A model generated the notes under the pieces. It made no database searches. It was not told the origin of the DNA and saw only the letters and a program-made list of their open reading frames with translations. A program made the translations under genes and the position numbers. DNA of 64,000 bases. It comes from Geobacter sp. GTDB lineage: Bacteria; Desulfobacterota; Desulfuromonadia; Geobacterales; DSM-12255. Shown one piece after another: positions 23,936 through 32,844 of the stretch; positions within the stretch are counted from its first letter, which is position 1; each line of letters opens with the position of its first letter. The DNA is taken from NCBI GenBank assembly GCA_009684525.1, contig WKKR01000001.1, positions 1,054,001 to 1,118,000 of the forward strand, in the 5' to 3' direction.

Positions 23936-24631
23936 GTGGCTAACTGCACCAACTGTTCGGCACCGCTGCCGTCAAACTCCATTCTCTGCAACTATTGCGG
24001 CAGCAGGAACGACATCGACCTGAAAGGGGTCCATTACTATACGACCCACGCTGCCGAATCGGAACGGATCTGCCCACGGTGCGCCATCACCCTCAAAACC
24101 ATCGACCTGAAGATCGGCGGCAGGTTCCTGATTGAACGGTGCGACCAATGCCTGGGGCTCTTTTTCGACCCCGGCGAGCTGGAGGCGGTGCTCCAGGCAA
24201 GCGTCGCCAATGTCTTCACCATCGACCGGGGCCGGCTGGAGAGCCTCAACGCCACCAAGAGATCCGGGGACTACGGCGTCAGCTACATCAAGTGCCCGGT
24301 CTGCGCCACGATCATGAACCGCGTCAACTTCGGGGCAAAGAGCGGGGTCATTGTCGACCGCTGCAAGGAGCACGGGATCTGGCTCGACGGCGGCGAACTC
24401 AGGCACCTGTGCGAATGGACGAAGGCGGGTGGCAAGCTCCTGGAACAGGAGCGGCAGGAACGGCTCGACCAGGAGCGGGAACGGGAGGAACGGCGGCGCA
24501 AGGCCCCATCCGCTGCCGGTTCCGGCGATGCGACGGAGATCGACGGCTTTGGTGAGATCCTGCAGAGCCGGGAGCCCGATCTGTTCGACATCGTGGTAAA
24601 GGTGGCCAGATTTTTCAACACAAAGGTGTAA
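23936..24631 (+). CDS. Multi-zinc-ribbon (TFIIB-type) protein
   Basis: 231 residues from a GTG at 23936 with GAGGAG upstream. Three Cys modules: CTNCSAPLPSNSILCNYCGS at the N-terminus, then CPRCAITL...RCDQCLGLFFDPGELE and CPVCATIM...RCKEHGIWLDGGELR. The last two are the TFIIB-like zinc-ribbon (PF13453) pattern with the conserved D-x-G-E-L after the second knuckle. A charged coiled-coil tail (LEQERQERLDQEREREERRR) follows. Probably cytoplasmic and acting with the upstream SPFH/GYF protein; function unknown. Confidence 0.85.
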   Translation: MANCTNCSAPLPSNSILCNYCGSRNDIDLKGVHYYTTHAAESERICPRCAITLKTIDLKIGGRFLIERCDQCLGLFFDPGELEAVLQASVANVFTIDRGRLESLNATKRSGDYGVSYIKCPVCATIMNRVNFGAKSGVIVDRCKEHGIWLDGGELRHLCEWTKAGGKLLEQERQERLDQEREREERRRKAPSAAGSGDATEIDGFGEILQSREPDLFDIVVKVARFFNTKV

Positions 24632-24772
24632 CGACTCCCCCTCTTTTCATCCGCCGGCCGCAGCTGATACCCGCCTCATTCAGCCTGCAATTTAGGCAGG
24701 CACGACGATTAAATAAGCACCGCATGAAAATCCGGGCAGAACAGACCATGTAATTTCAGCATGTTACAATCT

Positions 24773-24788
24773 TGGCAAAGACGTTGCT
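24773..24788 (+). promoter_or_regulatory. Sigma-54 promoter of amt
   Basis: TGGCAAAGACGTTGCT carries the invariant -24 GG and -12 GC with correct spacing and matches TGGCAC-N5-TTGCW except for one base. It predicts a start of transcription near 24799. Amt genes are classic NtrC/sigma-54 targets. Confidence 0.85.
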
Positions 24789-24799
24789 CTAGGGAGTCA

Positions 24800-24861
24800 G
24801 GTTGCACGAAGCCGTGCAGCCGGGAGCGCCGGACGGCGCTCGCATCTACCAATGGAGGTAG
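24800..24861 (+). promoter_or_regulatory. Structured amt leader RNA
   Basis: Three consecutive hairpins fill the predicted 5' UTR: 24800-24821 (9 bp, loop AAGC), 24824-24841 (GAGCGCC/GGCGCTC, loop GGAC) and 24846-24861 (CTACC/GGTAG, loop AATGGA). The last contains the ribosome-binding GGAGG in its loop and arm, so it could block translation. Confidence 0.55.
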
Positions 24862-24864
24862 CCC

Positions 24865-26085
24865 ATGGACGCAGCGTCAGCGGCCACAACCCTCAAGAAC
24901 AGCAGCGATGTCCTCTTTCTCATGCTCGGGGCGGTCATGGTCTTTGCCATGCACGCAGGATTCGCCTTCCTGGAGGTCGGAACGGTCAGGAAGAAGAACC
25001 AGGTCAACGCCTTCGTCAAGATCCTCACCGACTGGTCGGTCTCCACCATTGCCTATTTCGTCATCGGCTTCCCCATCGCCTACGGCATATCCTTTCTGAA
25101 ACCGGTGCCGGAGCTTCTGGGAGGGAACCAGGGCTACGACCTGGTGCACTACTTCTTCCTCCTCTGTTTCGCCGCCTGCATCCCGGCCATCATCTCCGGC
25201 GGCATTGCCGAGCGGGCCAAGTTCTGGCCCCAGGTGATCGCCGGCGGCATCTTTGCCGGGCTCGCCTACCCGCTCTTCGAATCGCTGATCTGGGGCCGGA
25301 ACAACTCGCTCCTGCAGGGGATATTCAAGAACCTGGGTGGCGCCGAGTTCCACGATTATGCCGGCTCGGTGGTGGTCCACTCCATCGGCGGCTGGCTGGC
25401 CCTCCCCGCGGTGCTGATCCTCGGCCCGCGCATGGGTCGCTACCTGCGCGGCAGGTCCCACCCGATCCCGATCAGCAACATCCCCTTCCTGGCGCTCGGC
25501 TCCTGGATTCTCGCCGTGGGGTGGTTCGGCTTCAACGTGATGAGCGCCGGCAACCTGGAGAAGATATCCGGCCTGGTGGCGGTCAATTCGCTGCTGGCCA
25601 TGGTCGGCGGTGTACTCGGCGCGCTCTGGGCGGGCAAGAACGACCCCGGTTTCGTCCACAACGGCGCCTTGGCCGGACTCATCGCCGTCTGCGCCGGCAG
25701 CGACATCATGCACCCCCTCGCCTCCTTCGCGGTCGGCATCATCGCCTCGCTGATCTTCGTCTTCGGCTTCCAGATCGAGCAGGAAAAGCTGAAGATCGAC
25801 GACGTGCTCGGTGTCTGGCCCCTGCACGGCATCATCGGCAGCTGGGGGGGGATCGCCGCGGGCATCTTCGGCCAGCCGTTCTTCGGCGGCAGCGGCGGGG
25901 TCAGCTTCGTCTCCCAGCTCCTGGGAAGCCTCTCTGCCATCGCCTTTGCCCTGGTCACCGGCTTCATCACCTACGGCATCCTGCACAAGACCATCGGCAT
26001 CCGGCTGACCGACGAGGAGGAGTTCCAGGGGGCCGACCTGGCCATCCACTCCATCGGCGCCTACCCCGAGGATCACGTCCGCTGA
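24865..26085 (+). CDS. amt: Ammonium transporter
   Basis: 406-residue, 11-segment Amt/Mep/Rh channel for NH4+ uptake. Key motifs: FLMLGAVMVFAMHAGFAFLE, ERAKFWPQVIAGGIFAGLAY, DYAGSVVVHSIGGWLALPA with the first pore His, and WPLHGIIGSWGGIAAGIFG with the second. The C-terminal cytoplasmic tail is short (TDEEEFQGADLAIHSIGAYP), the region that in AmtB meets GlnK. No glnK gene adjoins it, unlike the usual glnK-amtB pair. Expression should be nitrogen-controlled through the sigma-54 promoter 77 bp upstream. Confidence 0.95.
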   Translation: MDAASAATTLKNSSDVLFLMLGAVMVFAMHAGFAFLEVGTVRKKNQVNAFVKILTDWSVSTIAYFVIGFPIAYGISFLKPVPELLGGNQGYDLVHYFFLLCFAACIPAIISGGIAERAKFWPQVIAGGIFAGLAYPLFESLIWGRNNSLLQGIFKNLGGAEFHDYAGSVVVHSIGGWLALPAVLILGPRMGRYLRGRSHPIPISNIPFLALGSWILAVGWFGFNVMSAGNLEKISGLVAVNSLLAMVGGVLGALWAGKNDPGFVHNGALAGLIAVCAGSDIMHPLASFAVGIIASLIFVFGFQIEQEKLKIDDVLGVWPLHGIIGSWGGIAAGIFGQPFFGGSGGVSFVSQLLGSLSAIAFALVTGFITYGILHKTIGIRLTDEEEFQGADLAIHSIGAYPEDHVR

Positions 26086-26121
26086 CCCTTGCCGGCACCC
26101 GGCATCGAATCGCTACGCACA

Positions 26122-26150
26122 GGGTGGGGCCAGACGCCCCACCCTTTTTT
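26122..26150 (+). terminator. Rho-independent terminator of amt
   Basis: 9 bp stem GGGTGGGGC/GCCCCACCC, loop CAGAC, six T. Confidence 0.93.
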
Positions 26151-26167
26151 CATGGCGCGCCCGCCCC

Positions 26168-26196
26168 TTGACGGCCGTCCCTCCGTGGTCTACCCT
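26168..26196 (+). promoter_or_regulatory. Candidate sigma-70 promoter of pepF
   Basis: TTGACG, 17 bp spacer, TACCCT, 30 bp before the pepF start and just after the amt terminator. Confidence 0.5.
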
Positions 26197-26225
26197 TTCA
26201 CCAGACTTCAACTCGGAGGAACGCC

Positions 26226-27998
26226 ATGACCGACCACCAATGCTGGGACACCAGCCGCCTCTACCCCACACCGGACGCTCCCGAACTGGACGCCGATTTC
26301 ACAAAAGCCACCGAGCTGGGCCAGGCCTTCAGGGAGCGTTACTTGGAGAAGGTTGCCGGGCTCTCCCCGGACGGGCTGCTTGAGGCCCTGGCAAGCTACG
26401 AGAAGCTCCAGGAGCTGGCCATCAAGCCGCAGCTCTACTCCCACCTCCTCTTTGCCGCGGACAGCGAAGCAGACAGCCACAAATCGCTGATGCAGAAGGC
26501 CATGGAGTTCGGCAACGAGCTCTCGCGGACTATCCTCTTCTTCGACCTGGAGATCATGGCGCTTGAGGCCGGGCCGTTCGAGCGGCTCGTTGCCGACGAC
26601 CGCTTCGCCTCTTACCGCCACTACCTGCATGGCATCCGCAAGTTCCAGCCCTATGCCCTGCCCGAGCGGGAAGAGCAGCTCCTCAAGCAGAAGAACCTGA
26701 CCGGCGTGGAGGCCTTTGCCAAGCTGTTCGAGGAACTGACCGCCTCCCTCTCCTACCGGATGGAGCTTGACGGCGAGGAGCGGGACTTTACCGGCGAAGA
26801 GCTTTTGAGCCTGCTGCACCACCCGGACGCCGCGGTCCGCGAGCGGTCGCTCACCGTCTTCCTGGAGGGGCATGCCAGGCAGCAGGTGGTGATCTCGACC
26901 GTCTTCAATACCATTGCCCTCGACCATGGCCAGGAGCTGGGGCTGCGCGGCTACCGACAGCCGATCCAGCCGACCAACATCGGCAACGAGCTCTCCGACG
27001 AGGCCGTGGAGCACCTGATGCAGGTGACCGAGGCCAACTACCCGCTGGCACAGGGCTACTTCCGCCTGAAAGCCCGGCTGCTCGGGATGGAAAAGCTGAA
27101 GAACACCGACGTCTACGCCCCGGTGGGGGAGACCTCACGCAGCTTCAGCTTCGACGAGGCCAGGGAGCTGGTCCTTGCCGCCTACGGCGGCTTCAACCCG
27201 GCCTATGCCCCGATCATCGACGCCTTCTTCTGCGAGCGCCGCATCGACGTTTCCCCCCGCCCCGGCAAGACCGGCGGCGCTTTCTGCATGGGGATGACCC
27301 CGAGGCTTCCCCCTTACCTGCTCCTCAACTTTACCGGCAGGCTCCGCGACGTCGCCACCCTGGCCCATGAACTCGGCCATGGGCTCCACTACGTGGTCGC
27401 CCAGGAGCAGAACATGCTCAACTACCATCCGCCACTGCCGCTGGCAGAGACCGCCTCGGTCTTCGGCGAGATGCTCCTCTCGCGCCACCTGCTGGCCAAC
27501 GAGAGCGACCGCCAGGTGAAGATCGCCATCCTCTGCGCGGTCATCGAGGACATCATCGCCACCACCTTCCGCCAGGTGGTGCTGACCCGCTTCGAGCAGC
27601 GGCTGCACAGCGAGCGGAGCGAGGGGCTCCTGACCGCCTCACGGCTCTGCGACCTCTGGTGGGAGGAGAACGCCCGGCTGTTCGGCGACAGCGTCGCCAT
27701 GATCGAGCCCTACCGCTGGGGGTGGAGCTACATCTCCCACTTCATCCACACCCGCTTCTACTGTTATGCCTACACCTTTGCCGAACTGCTGGTGATCTCC
27801 CTCTATGCCCGCTACGAAGAGGACGGCCCTGCCTTTGTCCCGGCGTTCCACCGCGTCCTCGAAAGCGGCGGCTCCTGCTCCCCTGCCGATACCGCGGCCC
27901 TTGCCGGCATCGACATCGCCGATCCGGGGTTCTGGCAGAAGGGATACGACGTCCTGGGGCGGCTGATCCGGGAGCTGGAAGAACTGGTACAGTCGTAA
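26226..27998 (+). CDS. pepF: M3-family oligoendopeptidase
   Basis: 590-residue zinc metallopeptidase that cleaves oligopeptides in the cytoplasm. The HEXXH zinc motif is in TLAHELGHGLHYVVAQEQN, with the third ligand glutamate in LAETASVFGEMLL. The C-terminal M3 signature is RWGWSYISHFIHTRFYCYAY. Length is typical of PepF. Start at 26226 with CGGAGG upstream. Monocistronic: terminator before it, hairpin after it. Confidence 0.93.
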   Translation: MTDHQCWDTSRLYPTPDAPELDADFTKATELGQAFRERYLEKVAGLSPDGLLEALASYEKLQELAIKPQLYSHLLFAADSEADSHKSLMQKAMEFGNELSRTILFFDLEIMALEAGPFERLVADDRFASYRHYLHGIRKFQPYALPEREEQLLKQKNLTGVEAFAKLFEELTASLSYRMELDGEERDFTGEELLSLLHHPDAAVRERSLTVFLEGHARQQVVISTVFNTIALDHGQELGLRGYRQPIQPTNIGNELSDEAVEHLMQVTEANYPLAQGYFRLKARLLGMEKLKNTDVYAPVGETSRSFSFDEARELVLAAYGGFNPAYAPIIDAFFCERRIDVSPRPGKTGGAFCMGMTPRLPPYLLLNFTGRLRDVATLAHELGHGLHYVVAQEQNMLNYHPPLPLAETASVFGEMLLSRHLLANESDRQVKIAILCAVIEDIIATTFRQVVLTRFEQRLHSERSEGLLTASRLCDLWWEENARLFGDSVAMIEPYRWGWSYISHFIHTRFYCYAYTFAELLVISLYARYEEDGPAFVPAFHRVLESGGSCSPADTAALAGIDIADPGFWQKGYDVLGRLIRELEELVQS

Positions 27999-28083
27999 CG
28001 CCGGATCAGGGGTTTCCCGCTTGGCGCCGCACGGCTTTTCTTGGCGCGACCAGGTCATTATTTTGACTTTTACCGCAACCCCG

Positions 28084-28110
28084 GCCGGGGGAAGAGAGAC
28101 TTCCCCCGGC
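28084..28110. terminator. Strong hairpin downstream of pepF
   Basis: A perfect 11 bp stem GCCGGGGGAAG/CTTCCCCCGGC with loop AGAGA. No T run on either side, so termination is only inferred. In the rest of the 287 bp gap (27999-28285) I see no gene or riboswitch that I can identify. Confidence 0.4.
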
Positions 28111-28285
28111 GCCCCCGCTCCTCCCCCTGCACGAACCCGCTCCCATCCTGCATCTCCGGGGCATCACCCTTAGAGTTTCCCTCCTCGTCCATTCTCTGCC
28201 CGAGGGCACGAAAATTGCTCATATTCGGTGAATTTACGGCAATTTCCCTCAAAACGGCTTCAGGCGAGGAATCACCGGTTACGAC

Positions 28286-31200
28286 ATGCATAGATTATCA
28301 TTCATGAGACCTTCGCGACTTCCACTGGCTGTGAGCGCCCTGTCTGCACTGCTTCTCTTTCTCACATCATCCGCAGAGGCCCTCACCTTCAACAACTGGA
28401 GCAGCAACGGACCGACCCCAACCAGGGAAAGCGTGCGGGCCATTGCCATTGCCCCCACCGCCGGCACATCCACCGTCTATGCCGGTACCGACGGCGGCGG
28501 AGCCTATTCCATGGCCGTTACCGGCTCATCCTGGACGACAGCCAACAAAGGGCTCTATAACCGCAGGGTCCGCTCCGTGGTTGCCAAACCGGCGCCGTCG
28601 CAGCAGGAACTCTTTGCCGCCACCGCAGCGGGCGTCTTCAAGAGTCCCGACGGCGGCGTCAACTGGAACGCCGCTTCCACCGGACTCACCACCCTCGACG
28701 TGCAGCGGCTGGCCATCGACCCCAACGACAGCGCCACGATCTACGCTGCCACCACCGGCGGCGGTGTCTTCAAGAGCACCGATTCCGCGACGAACTGGAG
28801 CGCCGTCAACAGCGGGCTGACCAACCTGGACGTCAGGGCGTTCTGTCTCGACTCGACCACCTCCCCATCCACCATCTATGCAGCAACAGCGGGCGGGGTC
28901 TTTAAAAGCGCCGACGGCGGCGCCAGCTGGAGCGCAACAAGCACCGGGCTCACCGATCTGAACGTCACGGCGCTCGCCTATGCCGGCACTTCCCCGAGCG
29001 CCACGATCTTCGCCGGCACCGCCGGCGGCGGCGTCTTCGTCAGCAGCGACGGCGGCACCAACTGGGGAACCAGTAATTCGGGCCTGCTCAACACCGCCGT
29101 CCGCGCCCTGAAGATCGACCCGACCACCCCCAACACCGCCTATGCCGGCACTGCCGGCGGCCTCTTCCGGAGAAGTTACGATACCGTGGCCTTTACTTGG
29201 GGGGCATGGTCCCAGACCGGGGCCATCGACATCACCAATACCTCCATCCGCGCCATCGGCATCGACCCGAGCGGCCCGGCAACGCTCTTTGCCGCTACCG
29301 ACGCCGGGCTCTTCCGCTCGACCAATGCCGGCACCAACTGGAGTGCGGTCAACACCGGGCTGCTCCAGGGGCGGGCCATGGTGGTCAAGCCGGGCGATCC
29401 GACCCGGCTCGTCACGGCCTTCTCCGGCGGCGGCCTGTTCCGCTCCACCGATCGCGGCACCAGTTGGGCAGAGCCGGCAACCATCCCGGCCAACAGTTTC
29501 ACCACCAGTCTTCTCCACGACCCGTACACTCTGGGCGTGGTCTATGCCGGCTCAGGCGCCGGGGTTTTCCGTTCCGCCGACGACGGCGACACCTGGAGCG
29601 ACATCACCGGCGACCTGGGGGTCACCGACGTCCACGCCCTGGCCATCGATCCAACCGCGCCCCATACCCTCTATGCCGGCACCGGCAACAGCGTCTTTTC
29701 CTGGGACGGCAACACCACCACCCCCGCCTGGATCGCCTACAACAGCGCCAGCCTCGGCAACAAAGACGTTCTCTCCCTCGCGTTCAACGGCAGCTCGCTC
29801 TTTGCCGGCACCAACGGCGGCGGCGTCTACCGTTCCGACAGCGGCGGCTCCTGGTCCCAGCAGATCAACGGCTTGAGCGGCACCATCGTCAATGCCCTGG
29901 CAGTCGGCGCCGGCACCGTCTATGCCGGCACCAATGCCGGCGTACACAAGACGACCAGCAACGGCGCCACCTGGGACGCCATCAACTCCGGCATCACCAC
30001 CCTGAACATTTTGTCGCTCACCGTCAACGCCACGACCTCCGATGCGCCGAGTGCAGCCACCCTCAGCACCCTGGCAGCAGGGACCTCGGGCGGTGGCGTC
30101 TTTATCTCCAATAACGATGGGGTCTCGTGGAGCGCCGTCAACACGAGGCTCACGGACCTCAAGGTCAACGGCATCGCCGCGGACAGCGGCTGGCCCCAGT
30201 ATCTCCATGCCGCAACCTCAACCAAGGCCTTCAGCCTGAAGATGAGCCCGGTCATCCGGATCCTTCCGGCAAGCGGCACCAACTACGGCAATGCCAACAT
30301 CATCAGCGCACCATCCAGCCAGACCTACACCCTGACCAACAATGGCCCGCTCGCCCTGGTCATCAGCGACGTCAGCGCCGGGTCACTGTCGCCAACCGGC
30401 ACCACGGCAACCATCACTGCGGGCACCTGCCCGACAGTACCACTGGCAGCCGATTCAGCGTCCATGGTCACCCTGGCGCCGGGCACCTCCTGCACCCTGC
30501 TCTTCAACTTCACGCCGTCAGCAGTCGGACCGGGCAGCGCCGTCATCTCCTTCACCAGCAGCGACGTCAGCAGTCCGGTTACCGCCGTCACCCTGAACTG
30601 GACCGGCATCGATCCGCCACCCACTTCCTCCATCACCGCTCCCCTGGCCGGTACCACCATCCGCACGCCGACAGGCTACGCCATAAGCGGCTCTGCCAGC
30701 GACGTCGGATCTGGCCTGTTGCGGGTAGAAGTCTCCACTGACGGCGTCAACTGGAGCAGCGCCGTCGGCACCACCAGCTGGACCTTTTCCTGGCAACCGG
30801 TGCTGGATGCCGCCTATACCATCAGGTCCCGTGCCATTGACATGAACAACAACGTCCAGACCACCCCCGCATCGGTCAGCATCAATGTGGACAATACGGC
30901 GCCAACGGCAGTTATCTCCTCGCCGCTGAACAACGCCTCGGTCAGGGGGACTACCGTCACCGTCACCGGCACCGCCGCCGATCCGACCTCGGCCGGTTCG
31001 GGAATCCAGCAGGTCGACGTCTCCACCGACGGCGGCACCACCTGGCTCCCGGCCTCCGGCACCACCACCTGGACCTTCAGCTGGACCCTGCCCGCGGACG
31101 GGATGTACTCCCTGCAGGCGCGGGCAACCGACTATGCCGGCAACCAGGGGAGCTCCACCACGGTCTCGGTTCGGGTGGACAAGACAGCACCGAGCGTGGC

Positions 31201-32836
31201 GATCACCGCTCCCACCTCCGGCACGACCCTGCCAACGGGAACCTCCTATACCATCACCGGCACGGCCACCGACGGCGGCAGCGGAGTTACCCTGGTGGAA
31301 ATCTCCCTGGACAACGGCGGCACCTGGCTCACTGCAACCTATGATGCGGTCGGCAGCAGTTGGAGCTACCCCTGGACCCTACCGGTAAACAACACCTATC
31401 AGATCCTGGCACGGGCTACTGATGTTGCCGGCAACACGGCCACCACCTCGGCCATCACGGCAATCATCAGCAACCCGCTCCCCTCCGCGACCATTGTCTC
31501 CCCTGCGGCAGGCGCCTTCGTCAATGGCCTGTCGCTGGCAATCAGCGGCACCGCCCTGGCGGGCAACCCGGTACTCGGCCTCTCCCGGGTGGAGATTTCC
31601 ATTGACGGCGGCACCACCTGGCAGGCAGCAGGCGGCACCACGACCTGGACCTATACCGCAGCGCTGCCTCAACACCCGAGCGGCTATGTGCCTGCCTTTG
31701 CCATCAAGGCCCGCGCCATCGACGGCATCGGCAACGTCCAGACCCCCTCCACGGATATCGCCATCACCGTGGACAACGAGAGTCCCACCTCCGCCATCGC
31801 CTCCCCCGTGACCGGCTCCTACCTGCGGGGGGGCAGCGCCACCATCCAGGGAACCGCGTCCGACGTCGGCCTCGGCGTGCAGCGGGTGGAGATCTCCACG
31901 GATGGCGGCACCACCTGGTCGACCGCCACCGGAACCGCCAGCTGGAGCTACAGTTGGACCCTGCCGGCCGACGGGGTGTACGTGATCATGAGCCGCGCGG
32001 TCGACAGCATCGTCGGCAACGTCCAGAACCCGCCGGCCAGCATCTCCGTCACGGTGGACAATACGGCGCCCCATACAACCCTGACCCTGACGCCGGCCAA
32101 CCCGTCCAACACGGCCACGCCGGCCTTTGGCTTCAGCGCCGACGAGAGCGCCACCTTCCGCTGCTCAGTGGACAACGGCACGGAATTCGCCTGCACCAGC
32201 CCGCTCACCCTGAGCGCGCTCTTGGGAGGGAACCACAGCTTCAAGGTCTATGCGGTCGATCTTGCCGGCAACGTCGATCCGGCTCCCCCGACCTACGCCT
32301 GGACCATCGATCTGGTCACGCCGGCCGTCAGCTCGACACTGCCGGCCGCCGGCGCCACCAGGGTCAGCGTCTCTCTGACGCAGGTCACTGCCACCTTTAC
32401 CAAGGACGTCAACCCGCTGACCGTAACCACTGCGAGCTTCTATCTCGATAATGGCGCCACCGGGACCGTCACCTACAACAGCGCCACGCGGACCGCCATC
32501 TTCACCCCATCGGCTCCGCTCCGTTACTCCACCACCTATACGGCCACCATCTCCACGGCTGTTGCCGATGCCGCGGGGAACACCCTGGCAGCAAACGTCG
32601 TCTGGACCTTCAGTACCGATCCTGACGGCGATATCACCATGGACGGAAAGGTGGACCTGTCCGATGCCCTGCTGGCCCTGCAGACGGCCGTCGGCATCAG
32701 GACCGTCACGGCCCAGGCCAGACTCCACGGCGACGTCGGGCCGCTGTCTGGCGGCAGACCGCTCCCGGACGGCTTCATCGACGGCCGCGACGCCATGGTC
32801 ATCCTGGGTAAAACTATCGGAATACTCAACTGGTGA
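28286..32836 (+). CDS. Large secreted BNR-propeller / Ig-like / dockerin protein
   Basis: 1516 residues. The signal peptide ends near SSAEA-LTF. Then about 600 residues of beta-propeller repeats of ~45 residues, each like IYAATTGGGVFKSTDSATNW. A HYDIN/ASPM-like sandwich follows (TYTLTNNGPLALVISDVSAG), then several ~100-residue Ig-like repeats sharing VEISTDGGTTW...WTLPADG.Y...RA.D..GN and ending in VDNTAP. Next are a SbsA-type Ig-like domain (STLPAAGATRVSVSLTQVTA) and a C-terminal dockerin-like pair of Ca2+ loops (DPDGDITMDGKVDLSDALLA, DGFIDGRDAMVILGK). Probably displayed outside the cell. No cohesin gene is visible in the window. The lipoprotein gene starts 8 bp later. Confidence 0.85.
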   Translation: MHRLSFMRPSRLPLAVSALSALLLFLTSSAEALTFNNWSSNGPTPTRESVRAIAIAPTAGTSTVYAGTDGGGAYSMAVTGSSWTTANKGLYNRRVRSVVAKPAPSQQELFAATAAGVFKSPDGGVNWNAASTGLTTLDVQRLAIDPNDSATIYAATTGGGVFKSTDSATNWSAVNSGLTNLDVRAFCLDSTTSPSTIYAATAGGVFKSADGGASWSATSTGLTDLNVTALAYAGTSPSATIFAGTAGGGVFVSSDGGTNWGTSNSGLLNTAVRALKIDPTTPNTAYAGTAGGLFRRSYDTVAFTWGAWSQTGAIDITNTSIRAIGIDPSGPATLFAATDAGLFRSTNAGTNWSAVNTGLLQGRAMVVKPGDPTRLVTAFSGGGLFRSTDRGTSWAEPATIPANSFTTSLLHDPYTLGVVYAGSGAGVFRSADDGDTWSDITGDLGVTDVHALAIDPTAPHTLYAGTGNSVFSWDGNTTTPAWIAYNSASLGNKDVLSLAFNGSSLFAGTNGGGVYRSDSGGSWSQQINGLSGTIVNALAVGAGTVYAGTNAGVHKTTSNGATWDAINSGITTLNILSLTVNATTSDAPSAATLSTLAAGTSGGGVFISNNDGVSWSAVNTRLTDLKVNGIAADSGWPQYLHAATSTKAFSLKMSPVIRILPASGTNYGNANIISAPSSQTYTLTNNGPLALVISDVSAGSLSPTGTTATITAGTCPTVPLAADSASMVTLAPGTSCTLLFNFTPSAVGPGSAVISFTSSDVSSPVTAVTLNWTGIDPPPTSSITAPLAGTTIRTPTGYAISGSASDVGSGLLRVEVSTDGVNWSSAVGTTSWTFSWQPVLDAAYTIRSRAIDMNNNVQTTPASVSINVDNTAPTAVISSPLNNASVRGTTVTVTGTAADPTSAGSGIQQVDVSTDGGTTWLPASGTTTWTFSWTLPADGMYSLQARATDYAGNQGSSTTVSVRVDKTAPSVAITAPTSGTTLPTGTSYTITGTATDGGSGVTLVEISLDNGGTWLTATYDAVGSSWSYPWTLPVNNTYQILARATDVAGNTATTSAITAIISNPLPSATIVSPAAGAFVNGLSLAISGTALAGNPVLGLSRVEISIDGGTTWQAAGGTTTWTYTAALPQHPSGYVPAFAIKARAIDGIGNVQTPSTDIAITVDNESPTSAIASPVTGSYLRGGSATIQGTASDVGLGVQRVEISTDGGTTWSTATGTASWSYSWTLPADGVYVIMSRAVDSIVGNVQNPPASISVTVDNTAPHTTLTLTPANPSNTATPAFGFSADESATFRCSVDNGTEFACTSPLTLSALLGGNHSFKVYAVDLAGNVDPAPPTYAWTIDLVTPAVSSTLPAAGATRVSVSLTQVTATFTKDVNPLTVTTASFYLDNGATGTVTYNSATRTAIFTPSAPLRYSTTYTATISTAVADAAGNTLAANVVWTFSTDPDGDITMDGKVDLSDALLALQTAVGIRTVTAQARLHGDVGPLSGGRPLPDGFIDGRDAMVILGKTIGILNW

Positions 32837-32844
32837 GGACTGAC

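Noticed and set aside
24846-24861. amt leader as a proven ANTAR target
   Set aside because: Only one hairpin has the A1/G4 hexaloop; known targets carry two. Kept as speculation in findings, not as a feature call.
24877-26076. A 399-codon open frame antisense to amt
   Set aside because: Asp/Gly/Glu-rich shadow of amt; no domain or ribosome site.
28000-28285. Possible cyclic-di-GMP riboswitch before the large secreted protein
   Set aside because: Geobacter often has such riboswitches before secreted proteins, but the conserved GEMM core could not be found; only a plain hairpin is visible.
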